Source: Reyranella sp.
GTDB taxonomy: Bacteria > Pseudomonadota > Alphaproteobacteria > Reyranellales > Reyranellaceae
Reading direction: 5' to 3'
Assembly (NCBI GenBank): GCA_030681635.1
Contig: JAUXRT010000315.1
Coordinates: forward strand, 1-13,350
Length of the DNA stretch: 13,350 nt
Shown here: positions 8,209-13,350 of the stretch, in pieces
Position numbering within the stretch: position 1 is the stretch's first letter
How the letters are laid out: each line of letters opens with the position of its first letter
Program-made: the position numbers and the translations under genes
Notes under the pieces: generated by a model
The model's input: only the letters and a program-made list of their open reading frames with translations
Database searches by the model: none
What the model was told of the DNA's origin: nothing

Positions 8209-8811
8209 TCACCGCTGCGGCAGCGCGTCGAGGGCGAGATTGAGCTTGAGGACGTTGACCTTGGGTTCACCGAGAACTCCCAGGACACGCCCTTCGGTGT
8301 ATTGCGCCACCAGCTTCCGCACCTCCATCTCAGGCAGGCCGCGCGCCTTGGCAATGGCAGCCACCTGCCAGGCCGCGGCGGCCGGCGAAATATGCGGGTC
8401 GAGGCCGCTGCCCGAGGTCGTGACGAGGTCGACAGGCACCGGCTTTTCCGCGGCGCCGCCCAGTCTGCCCACCTCCTCCTGGACGCGCTCGACCAGCGCC
8501 TTGGAGGTCGGGCCGAGATTGGAGCCGGCCGAGTTGGCGGCATTGTAGGGGGCCGGCACCGTCTTGGTGGCGTCGTTGGGGTCGGTATCGACCGTGGCCG
8601 ACGGCCGGCCGTGGAAGTAGCGGTCGGACGTGAAGTTCTGCCCCAGCAGGACGGACCCCACGGTCTTGCCGTCGCGCTCGATCAGCGAGCCCGCGGCCTG
8701 GGCGGGAAAGAGCGCGCGCGACAGGCCGGTCATGGCCAGGGGATAGGCGAGACCCAGCAGGACAGCCATCGACACCAGGATGACAAGCGAAGCTCTGATA
8801 TGGCGAAGCAT
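8209..8811 (-). CDS. kdpC: KdpC, small subunit of the K+-transporting ATPase
   Basis: 200 residues (E. coli KdpC is 190). KdpC is a single-pass inner-membrane subunit that stabilises the KdpFABC complex and affects ATP binding by KdpB. Here one helix at about 8-30 (ASLVILVSMAVLLGLAYPLAMTGL) precedes a periplasmic domain. Family motifs are GSLLIG-like GSVLLGQNF, YFHGRPSA, SGSGLDPHISPAAA, QVAAIAKARGL, and a terminal VNVLKLNLALDAL. The start is placed at ATG 8811 (MLRHIRAS), with GAGG at 8822-8825 on the minus strand ten bases upstream. The frame is open further upstream to 8895, but that extension reads straight into a palindromic repeat and gives no KdpC-like residues. It is separated from kdpB by an unusually long 131-base spacer filled with the repeat pair, and from kdpD by 15 bases. 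Confidence 0.95.
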   Translation of the reverse strand: MLRHIRASLVILVSMAVLLGLAYPLAMTGLSRALFPAQAAGSLIERDGKTVGSVLLGQNFTSDRYFHGRPSATVDTDPNDATKTVPAPYNAANSAGSNLGPTSKALVERVQEEVGRLGGAAEKPVPVDLVTTSGSGLDPHISPAAAAWQVAAIAKARGLPEMEVRKLVAQYTEGRVLGVLGEPKVNVLKLNLALDALPQR

Positions 8812-8831
8812 GACTTGAGTACCTCGACTGT

Positions 8832-8878
8832 TGCCCATCCTTCGAGACGGCCGCTCCGCGGCCTCCTCAGGATGAGGA
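8832..8878 (-). repeat. REP-like palindromic repeat, copy 1 (inverted relative to copy 2)
   Basis: A 47-base unit which, read on the minus strand, begins TCCTCATCCTGAGGAG and ends CGTCTCGAAGGATGGGCA. Its centre GGCCGC-TCC-GCGGCC is a perfect 6-bp hairpin with a 3-base loop, and an outer CATCCT/AGGATG stem (8836-8841 / 8869-8874) closes it. The ends match copy 2 almost exactly while the central stem sequence differs. Units of this type are, from memory, widespread in Hyphomicrobiales intergenic DNA. It lies between the kdpB stop and the kdpC start. Confidence 0.85.
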
Positions 8879-8895
8879 CTCTTTGACCCACTCAT

Positions 8896-8942
8896 TCCTC
8901 ACCCTGAGGAGCGTGCGCAGCACGCGTCTCGAAGGGTGGGCA
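8896..8942 (+). repeat. REP-like palindromic repeat, copy 2
   Basis: A 47-base unit read on the plus strand, beginning TCCTCACCCTGAGGAG and ending CGTCTCGAAGGGTGGGCA. The centre GCGTGC-GCA-GCACGC is a perfect 6-bp stem with a 3-base loop. It is in inverted orientation to copy 1, 17 bases away, and ends directly against the kdpB stop codon (8943-8945). The pair resembles a two-unit REP/BIME-type element. In the kdp mRNA the two copies can also pair with each other over their shared ends. Confidence 0.85.
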
Positions 8943-10991
8943 TCACGCAAGACCCGTCGCGGTGACGATGACGTCGATCAGCTTGATGCCGACGAAGGGA
9001 ACGATCAGGCCGCCGACGCCATAGAGCAGCAGGTTGCGGCGCAGGAGTGCGGCGGCGCTGCTGGGCCGGTATTTTACGCCGCGCAGCGCCAGCGGAATCA
9101 GCGCCACGATGATCAGCGCATTGAAGATGATGGCCGACAGGATGGCACTCTGCGGCGTGGCGAGCTGCATGACGTTCAGCCCGCCGAGCTGCGGATAGAA
9201 GGCGATGAACATGGCCGGGATGATGGCGAAGTACTTCGCCACGTCGTTGGCGACCGAGAAGGTCGTGAGGGCGCCGCGGGTCATCAGCAGCTGTTTGCCG
9301 ATGCCCACGATCTCGATCAGCTTCGTCGGGTCACTGTCGAGATCGACCATGTTGCCGGCTTCGCGCGCGGCATTTGTGCCCGTGTGCATGGCGACGCCGA
9401 CATCGGCCTGGGCGAGCGCCGGCGCGTCGTTGGTGCCGTCGCCGCACATCGCCACCAGCCGGCCGCCGGCCTGCTCCTCGCGGATCAGGCGCAGCTTGGC
9501 CTCGGGCGTGGCCTGGGCCAGGAAATCGTCGACGCCCGCTTCGGCGGCAATGGCGGCGGCGGTCTGGGGATTGTCGCCGGTGATCATCACCGTGCGGATG
9601 CCCATGCGGCGGAGCTCAGAGAAGCGCTCGCGGATGCCGCCCTTCACCACGTCCTTCAGGTAGACGACGCCCAGAACGATGCCGTTGCGCGACACGGCGA
9701 GCGGCGTGCCGCCTTCTTTGGAGATGTAGCTCGCGATGCGCTCGATTTCGTCCATCGGGGGCGTCGCCCCCAGCGAACGGGCATGGGCCACCACAGCATC
9801 GACCGCACCCTTGCGGATCACGGCACCATCGAGGTCGACGCCGCTCATACGGGTCTGGGCGGTGAAGGCCACGAAGCGCCCCTTGATCTCGGTCGTGCCG
9901 ATGATGCGCAGCCCGTACTTGTCCTTGGCCAGGACGACGATCGAGCGGCCCTCGGGCGTCTCGTCGGCCAGGCTGGCGAGCTGGGCCACCCGGGCGAGTT
10001 CGGTCTCGTCGACGCCGCTCACCGGGATGAACTGCGTGGCGTGGCGGTTGCCTAAGGTGATGGTGCCGGTCTTATCGAGCAGCAGCGTGTCGACGTCGCC
10101 GGCCGCCTCGACGGCGCGACCGGAGGTGGCCAGCACGTTGAAGCGCACCAGGCGGCTCATGCCGGCAATGCCGATGGCCGACAGCAGCGCGCCGATGGTG
10201 GTGGGAATGAGGGTCACGAAGAGAGCGATCAGCACGATCACCGAGACCGAGCCGCCGGCGTAGGCGGCAAAGCTCGGGATGGTGACGACCGCCAGCACGA
10301 AGATGAGGGTGAGGCCGGCCAGCAGCACGTTCAGCGCCAGCTCGTTGGGCGTCTTCTGGCGCGACGCGCCCTCGACCAGGGCGATCATGCGGTCGAGGAA
10401 GCTCGACCCCTCCTCCGCCGTGATCCGCACTTTTATGCGATCCGACAGGACCTTGGTGCCGCCGGTCACGGCCGAGCGGTCGCCGCCGGCCTCGCGGATG
10501 ACCGGCGCCGACTCGCCGGTGATCGCCGATTCGTCGATCGTGGCCATGCCTTCGATGATCTCGCCGTCGCCCGGCACGATGTCGCCGGCCTCGACCAGCA
10601 CCACCTGGCCGACCTTCAGTGCGTTGGCGCGCACCGGCTCGAAGATGTCGCCGACGCCCACCAGGACCTTGGCGATGGTTTCGCTGCGCATGCGGCGCAG
10701 CGTTTCCGCCTGGGCCTTGCCACGGCCCTCGGCCACCGCCTCGGCGAAGGTGGCGAACAGCAGCGTGATCCAGAGCCAGGCGACGATCTGGATCTCGAAG
10801 CCGATTCCCGGCGCGCGCACGACGATGTCGCGCACCATCAGCACCGTGGCGGCCAGCGCCACCAGCTCGACGGTGAACATCACCGGGTTCTTCATCAGGT
10901 CCCGGGGATTGAGCTTGGTGAAGCTCGCCACCAGGGCGGGCTTCAGGATCGCCGCGTCGAACAGCGACTGCGACTTGTCATGTGTGCTCAT
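8943..10991 (-). CDS. kdpB: KdpB, catalytic P-type ATPase subunit of the K+ pump
   Basis: 682 residues, the normal KdpB length. KdpB hydrolyses ATP in the cytoplasm to drive K+ import through KdpA. Visible motifs in order: TGES of the actuator domain (158-161; Ser161 corresponds to the E. coli Ser162 whose phosphorylation inhibits the pump), the PTTIG membrane motif (264-268), phosphorylated Asp306 in LLLDKTGT, nucleotide-domain Phe376 and Lys394 (KGA), MITGDNP (469-474), hinge GDGTNDAPAL (517-526), and membrane-embedded Asp583 and Lys586 in NDVAKYFAIIP, which are known to couple the two subunits. All catalytic residues are present. ATG 10991 is 11 bases after the kdpA stop, with GAGG at 10999-11002 immediately after that stop. 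Downstream, a repeat pair separates it from kdpC. Confidence 0.98.
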   Translation of the reverse strand: MSTHDKSQSLFDAAILKPALVASFTKLNPRDLMKNPVMFTVELVALAATVLMVRDIVVRAPGIGFEIQIVAWLWITLLFATFAEAVAEGRGKAQAETLRRMRSETIAKVLVGVGDIFEPVRANALKVGQVVLVEAGDIVPGDGEIIEGMATIDESAITGESAPVIREAGGDRSAVTGGTKVLSDRIKVRITAEEGSSFLDRMIALVEGASRQKTPNELALNVLLAGLTLIFVLAVVTIPSFAAYAGGSVSVIVLIALFVTLIPTTIGALLSAIGIAGMSRLVRFNVLATSGRAVEAAGDVDTLLLDKTGTITLGNRHATQFIPVSGVDETELARVAQLASLADETPEGRSIVVLAKDKYGLRIIGTTEIKGRFVAFTAQTRMSGVDLDGAVIRKGAVDAVVAHARSLGATPPMDEIERIASYISKEGGTPLAVSRNGIVLGVVYLKDVVKGGIRERFSELRRMGIRTVMITGDNPQTAAAIAAEAGVDDFLAQATPEAKLRLIREEQAGGRLVAMCGDGTNDAPALAQADVGVAMHTGTNAAREAGNMVDLDSDPTKLIEIVGIGKQLLMTRGALTTFSVANDVAKYFAIIPAMFIAFYPQLGGLNVMQLATPQSAILSAIIFNALIIVALIPLALRGVKYRPSSAAALLRRNLLLYGVGGLIVPFVGIKLIDVIVTATGLA

Positions 10992-11002
10992 GATGGTGCC
11001 TC

Positions 11003-12712
11003 TTAGAACAGCGTGCCGGCCAGCATCGCGAAGTGTTCCGCGATGGGCCCGAGTGCCAGCGCCGGCAGGAAGGTGAGGCCGCCCACGATCAGGATGGCGC
11101 CGACCAGCAGGCCCACGAACAACGGGCCGTCGGTCGGGAAGGTGCCGAGCGAGACGGCGGACTTGCGCTTGGCGGCGAGCGAGCCCGCCACCGCCAGCAT
11201 CGGCACGATGATGGCGAAGCGGCCGACGATCATCGCAACACCAAGCGTCGAGTTGTAGAAGATGGTATTGGCCGTGAGCCCGCCGAAGGCGCTGCCGTTG
11301 TTGGCGGCGGCCGAGGTGAAGGCATAGAAGATCTCGCTGAACCCGTGCGGGCCTGCGTTGGCCGGCCCGGCAAGGCCCGCCGGCAGCACCACGGCGAGCG
11401 CCGTGAAGCCCAGGATGGCCAATGGCAGGCAGAGGATTGCCAGCATGGTGAACTTGACGTCGCGCGCCTCGATCTTCTTGCCGACATACTCGGGCGTGCG
11501 TCCGACCATGAGGCCGGCCAGGAAGATCGCCAGGATGGCGAACAGCAGGACACCGTAGAGGCCGGCGCCGACGCCGCCGATGATGATCTCGCCCAGCAGC
11601 ATGTTGAGCAGCGGGATCATGCCGCCCAGCGGCATGAAGCTGTCATGCATGGCATTGACCGCGCCGCACGAGGCAGCCGTCGTGATCACGGCAAAGAGCG
11701 CCGACAGCGGCGCGCCGAAGCGCACTTCCTTGCCCTCCATATTGCCCTGCGCATTGTCGACGCCCAGCGCCGCCAGGATCGGGTTGCCGCCGGCTTCCGC
11801 CCAATAGGCGACGAAGACACTGGCCAGGAACAGCACGCCCATGGCGGCCAGGATCGCCCAGCCCTGGCGCTCAGAGCCGATGGTGCGACCGAAGACGTTG
11901 GTCATGGCAGCACCGATCACGAATATGGAGAGCATCTGCACGAGGTTGGCGAGCGCCGTCGGATTCTCGTAGGGGTGCGCCGAGTTGGCGTTGAAGAAGC
12001 CGCCACCGTTAGTGCCCAGCATCTTTATGGCGAGCTGCGAGGCGACAGGGCCCTGGGCGATGGTTTGCCTGGCGCCCTCGAGCGTCGTTGCCTCGACATA
12101 GGGGCTGAGATTCTGCGGCACGCCCTGCCAGACGTAGAACAGCGTCAGTACGATGCAGAACGGCAGCAGGACATAGAGCGTGACCCGCACCAGGTCGGCC
12201 CAGAAATTGCCGATGCCCCTGGCGTTGGCGCGGGCGAAGCCACGGATCAGCGCCATGGCGAGCGCAATGCCCGTGGCGGCGCTCAGGAAATTCTGGACCG
12301 CAAGCCCCATCATCTGGGACAGGTAGCTCATGGTCTGCTCGCCGCCGTAGGACTGCCAGTTGGTATTGGTGAGGAAGCTGACTGCCGTGTTGAACGACAG
12401 ATCGGGCGCCACCGCCGACATATCCTGCGGATTGAGCGGCAGCACGCTCTGCAGGCGGAGCAGCAGATAGAGGAAGGCGAAGCCCACGACGTGGAAGACC
12501 AGCATGGCGCGGCAGTAGACCCACCAGCTCTGATCCTCGGCGGGATCGATGCCGGCCAAGCGGTAGAAGCCACGCTCGACCGGCGCCAGAACGGGCGACA
12601 GGAGGGTGCGTTGCCCCTCCAGGACGCGGCTGAGATAGAAGCCGAGGGGTCGCGTGAGCACGAGCAGGATCGCGATGAAGAGCGCGATCTGCGCCCAGCC
12701 GTTGACGGTCAT
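11003..12712 (-). CDS. kdpA: KdpA, K+-channel-like subunit of the K+ pump
   Basis: 569 residues (E. coli 557), a polytopic inner-membrane protein with about ten hydrophobic helices and the four pore-loop repeats that bind K+. The loops are TNTNWQSYGGE (115-125), GTNGGGFFN (233-241), TTAASCGAV (344-352) and NNGSAFGG (471-478). The Gly in the second loop matches the position set by E. coli Gly232, where mutation lowers K+ selectivity, and it is intact here. K+ passes from KdpA through an inter-subunit tunnel to KdpB. ATG 12712 has GAGG (12718-12721) five bases upstream and lies 18 bases after kdpF. The N-terminus FYLSRVLEGQRT and the GFSEIFYAFTSAAAN segment are typical of the family. Confidence 0.98.
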   Translation of the reverse strand: MTVNGWAQIALFIAILLVLTRPLGFYLSRVLEGQRTLLSPVLAPVERGFYRLAGIDPAEDQSWWVYCRAMLVFHVVGFAFLYLLLRLQSVLPLNPQDMSAVAPDLSFNTAVSFLTNTNWQSYGGEQTMSYLSQMMGLAVQNFLSAATGIALAMALIRGFARANARGIGNFWADLVRVTLYVLLPFCIVLTLFYVWQGVPQNLSPYVEATTLEGARQTIAQGPVASQLAIKMLGTNGGGFFNANSAHPYENPTALANLVQMLSIFVIGAAMTNVFGRTIGSERQGWAILAAMGVLFLASVFVAYWAEAGGNPILAALGVDNAQGNMEGKEVRFGAPLSALFAVITTAASCGAVNAMHDSFMPLGGMIPLLNMLLGEIIIGGVGAGLYGVLLFAILAIFLAGLMVGRTPEYVGKKIEARDVKFTMLAILCLPLAILGFTALAVVLPAGLAGPANAGPHGFSEIFYAFTSAAANNGSAFGGLTANTIFYNSTLGVAMIVGRFAIIVPMLAVAGSLAAKRKSAVSLGTFPTDGPLFVGLLVGAILIVGGLTFLPALALGPIAEHFAMLAGTLF

Positions 12713-12730
12713 GGCAGCCTCGGTGCTTCC

Positions 12731-12820
12731 CTAGAATTTTTCCGGGCGCGCCAGCGCGACCGCGAGATAGACGAGCAGGATCGCGACCAGCGCGCCGCCC
12801 AGGAGGTAGTCGAGAATCAT
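12731..12820 (-). CDS. kdpF: KdpF, 29-residue stabilising subunit of the K+ pump
   Basis: A 29-codon gene read by eye: it begins MILDYLLGGALV, is almost entirely one hydrophobic helix (about residues 5-23), and ends LAVALARPEKF. The tail matches the KdpF pattern Y-L-x-x-A-L-x-x-x-E-x-F seen in E. coli KdpF. KdpF is a lipid-like peptide that stabilises the KdpABC complex in the membrane. Its GAGG ribosome-binding site (12826-12829) overlaps the stop of the micropeptide gene upstream, with five bases to the ATG, so translation is probably coupled. kdpA starts 18 bases downstream. It is the expected first subunit gene of kdpFABC. Confidence 0.93.
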   Translation of the reverse strand: MILDYLLGGALVAILLVYLAVALARPEKF

Positions 12821-12825
12821 GGGAG

Positions 12826-12830
12826 CCTCA
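12826..12830 (-). promoter_or_regulatory. Ribosome-binding site of kdpF overlapping the upstream stop codon
   Basis: On the minus strand TGAGG contains both the TGA of the 27-residue micropeptide gene (12828-12830) and the GAGG of kdpF (12826-12829), five bases before the kdpF ATG. Ribosomes finishing the micropeptide would cover the kdpF start, so the two are expected to be translated together. Confidence 0.7.
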
Positions 12831-12911
12831 GATCCTGTGGCACAGGCGTTCGTAGGCGATCAGCAGGCAGAACAGCACGAGGCCGCCGCCGAAAAACAGC
12901 ACGTCGAGCAT
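12828..12911 (-). CDS. 27-residue membrane micropeptide leading the kdp operon
   Basis: A 27-codon gene read MLDVLFFGGGLVLFCLLI then AYERLCHRI. It has one hydrophobic helix (about residues 4-19) and a polar, charged tail with two cysteines (15 and 25). ATG 12911 is supported by a strong AAGGAG (12919-12924 on the minus strand) seven bases upstream, better than most sites in this operon. Its TGA overlaps the kdpF ribosome-binding site (TGAGG), a coupling arrangement. It is not KdpF: the C-terminus lacks the KdpF tail and kdpF follows intact. From memory, similar short proteins with an AYxxxCxR-like tail precede kdpF in other proteobacteria, usually unannotated. It may be an extra pump-associated peptide or a regulatory leader. 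The open frame extends upstream to 13088, but that stretch runs through the control-region repeats and is not considered coding. Confidence 0.75.
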   Translation of the reverse strand: MLDVLFFGGGLVLFCLLIAYERLCHRI

Positions 12912-12930
12912 GGAGGCTCTCCTTCGCCGG

Positions 12931-13084
12931 CATAGAAGGCCCCCGAGGCATAGGAATTCGAGCCGGGAGCCGGCGGCCCGGCATAGGAATTTCATAGGGA
13001 TTTCCTGGGGGATTTTCGGAAGCTCGCGGCGGCCGGCGACTATGAAATCCCTATGCGGGCCGACGTTCGGCAATATGGATTTCC
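12931..13084. repeat. Cluster of CATAGGRATTT motifs (candidate operators)
   Basis: Plus-strand copies are CATAGGAATTC (12949-12959), CATAGGAATTT (12982-12992) and CATAGGGATTT (12993-13003). The next unit, CCTGGGGGATTT from 13004, is degenerate. A short CATAGAAGG lies at 12931 and a variant AATATGGATTTCC at 13072-13084. Minus-strand copies occupy 13040-13055. Start spacings of 33 and 11 bases place the three best plus-strand copies on the same face of the helix. The pentamer CATAG occurs six times in 125 bases over both strands, where by base composition far less than one would be expected. Likely binding sites for a regulator, with KdpE the first candidate; the motif does not resemble the E. 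coli KdpE site. Confidence 0.6.
12975..13061. repeat. Long inverted repeat, 23/22-base arms, 42-base spacer
   Basis: The left arm 12975-12997 runs GGCCCGG, CATAGGAATTT, CATAG. The right arm 13040-13061, reverse-complemented, runs GGCCCG, CATAGGGATTT, CATAG. The arms differ by one base substitution and one single-base gap, with 42 bases between (12998-13039). In a kdp transcript starting upstream it would form a strong stem in the leader; as DNA it presents the CATAGG motifs in opposing orientation. Confidence 0.75.
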
Positions 13085-13131
13085 TCAACGGCGCGGGCGT
13101 TTGATCCGGCCTTCATCAGGGGAGTCGGACA

Positions 13132-13350
13132 ATGAACGGCAAGACACTCGCGTCGATCGTGGCGGCGCTTTCAGTTCTCGGCGGTGGCGCGAGCTTCGCT
13201 CAAGACACACCGGCCGTTGAGAAGGAGGCCTGGAAGGCGCCGTTCGGCGGCACCTTCGCCTTCGGCCTCGGCTTCTTCTCCGACTATTCGTATCGCGGCA
13301 TCTCGCAGACCCAGCGACAGGTCGCCGTCCAGGGCAGCCTCGGCTACGAG
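13132..13350 (+). CDS. TorF family putative outer-membrane porin (3' end missing)
   Basis: 73 residues are visible before the window ends. ATG 13132 is set by GGGGAG (13119-13124) seven bases upstream. Residues 1-23 form a Sec signal peptide (ASIVAALSVLGGGASFA, cut before Gln24). The mature start leads into FGLGFFSDYSYRGISQTQRQ and AVQGSLGYE, which matches the opening strand of the TorF/Gcw_chp family (pattern SDY-x-x-RGISQT-x-x-Q-A-x-QG). These are predicted beta-barrel outer-membrane proteins of unknown substrate. It is divergent from the kdp operon and shares its repeat-rich control region, so it may be co-regulated, for example as an outer-membrane route for the ion the pump imports. That link is inference. 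Confidence 0.85.
   Translation, partial: MNGKTLASIVAALSVLGGGASFAQDTPAVEKEAWKAPFGGTFAFGLGFFSDYSYRGISQTQRQVAVQGSLGYE

Larger units (their letters stand above)
12912..13131. promoter_or_regulatory. Divergent control region between kdp and the porin gene
   Basis: 220 bases between the divergent starts of the kdp leader peptide (-) and the porin gene (+). It must carry both promoters and any KdpE site. It contains an array of CATAGGRATTT-type motifs and a long inverted repeat (separate entries), and is AT-richer than the flanking genes around 12980-13090. No textbook -35/-10 pair stands out on either strand. Shine-Dalgarno sites are clear at both ends: AAGGAG for the kdp leader (12919-12924) and GGGGAG for the porin (13119-13124, seven bases before its ATG). 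Confidence 0.7.

Noticed and set aside
5497..8886. Very long open frame (1129 codons) on the + strand opposite kdpD and part of kdpC
   Set aside because: It is antisense to an intact, well-conserved kdpD. Its composition (rich in Arg, Gly, Ala, His, Asp, Gln) is what a mirrored GC-rich coding frame gives; stop codons are rare there because of third-position GC bias. No recognisable domain.
8812..8895. N-terminal extension of kdpC up to an upstream start at 8895
   Set aside because: The extra residues (PHPEEAAERPSRR type) are a translation of the palindromic repeat. KdpC homology starts at MLRHIRAS, which has its own GAGG site.
11033..12997. 654-codon + strand frame opposite kdpA, kdpF and the micropeptide
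   Set aside because: Same antisense composition effect opposite a confirmed kdpA; no domain and no ribosome-binding site of note.
12912..13088. Extension of the 27-aa micropeptide to an 86-codon protein starting at 13088
   Set aside because: The extension runs through the repeat array and inverted repeat and has no membrane or domain pattern; the ATG at 12911 has the strong Shine-Dalgarno.

Overview
This is a G+C-rich window (roughly two-thirds G+C by eye) with strong third-position GC bias. Codon use, protein similarity and a characteristic palindromic repeat suggest an alphaproteobacterium, probably of the Hyphomicrobiales/Rhodospirillales type. The genus cannot be fixed from the sequence. 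No RNA genes, CRISPR arrays, insertion sequences or phage genes were seen.

Left part (1-3560, + strand): the end of a co-oriented, tightly packed three-gene cluster. It holds a SrfC-like 'virulence factor' GTPase-like protein (5' end missing), a single-pass membrane protein with a proline-rich linker and a Sel1/TPR-like C-terminus, and a small secreted four-cysteine protein of unknown function. The genes are separated by 8 bases and then by a 4-base overlap, so they are probably one operon. A 328-base AT-richer intergenic stretch follows (3561-3888) with a small CTGTCT-type repeat family. Next is a stand-alone exported protein (3889-4764) with two H-x-T-x motifs, read here as a periplasmic 2H-phosphoesterase-like protein.

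Right part (4801-12911, - strand): a complete high-affinity potassium uptake locus, transcribed right to left in the order leader micropeptide - kdpF - kdpA - kdpB - kdpC - kdpD - kdpE. KdpFABC is the K+-pumping P-type ATPase complex, and KdpDE is the two-component system that induces it under K+ limitation or osmotic stress. Two tiny genes below normal ORF cut-offs were recovered by eye: kdpF (29 aa), and a 27-aa single-helix protein just upstream whose stop codon overlaps the kdpF ribosome-binding site. The kdpB-kdpC junction is interrupted by an inverted pair of 47-base palindromic repeats whose hairpin stems differ by compensatory changes.

Far right (12912-13350): a 220-base divergent control region with repeated CATAGGRATTT motifs, some at 11-base spacing, and a 22/23-base inverted repeat. 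It is followed by the start of an outer-membrane porin gene (TorF/Gcw_chp family) on the + strand, which runs off the window.

The most noteworthy items are the repeat-rich divergent control region, the kdp leader micropeptide, the intra-operonic repeat pair and the exported 2H-like protein. No clearly new multi-gene system is visible. The SrfC-Sel1-Cys cluster is the least understood part and continues outside the window.
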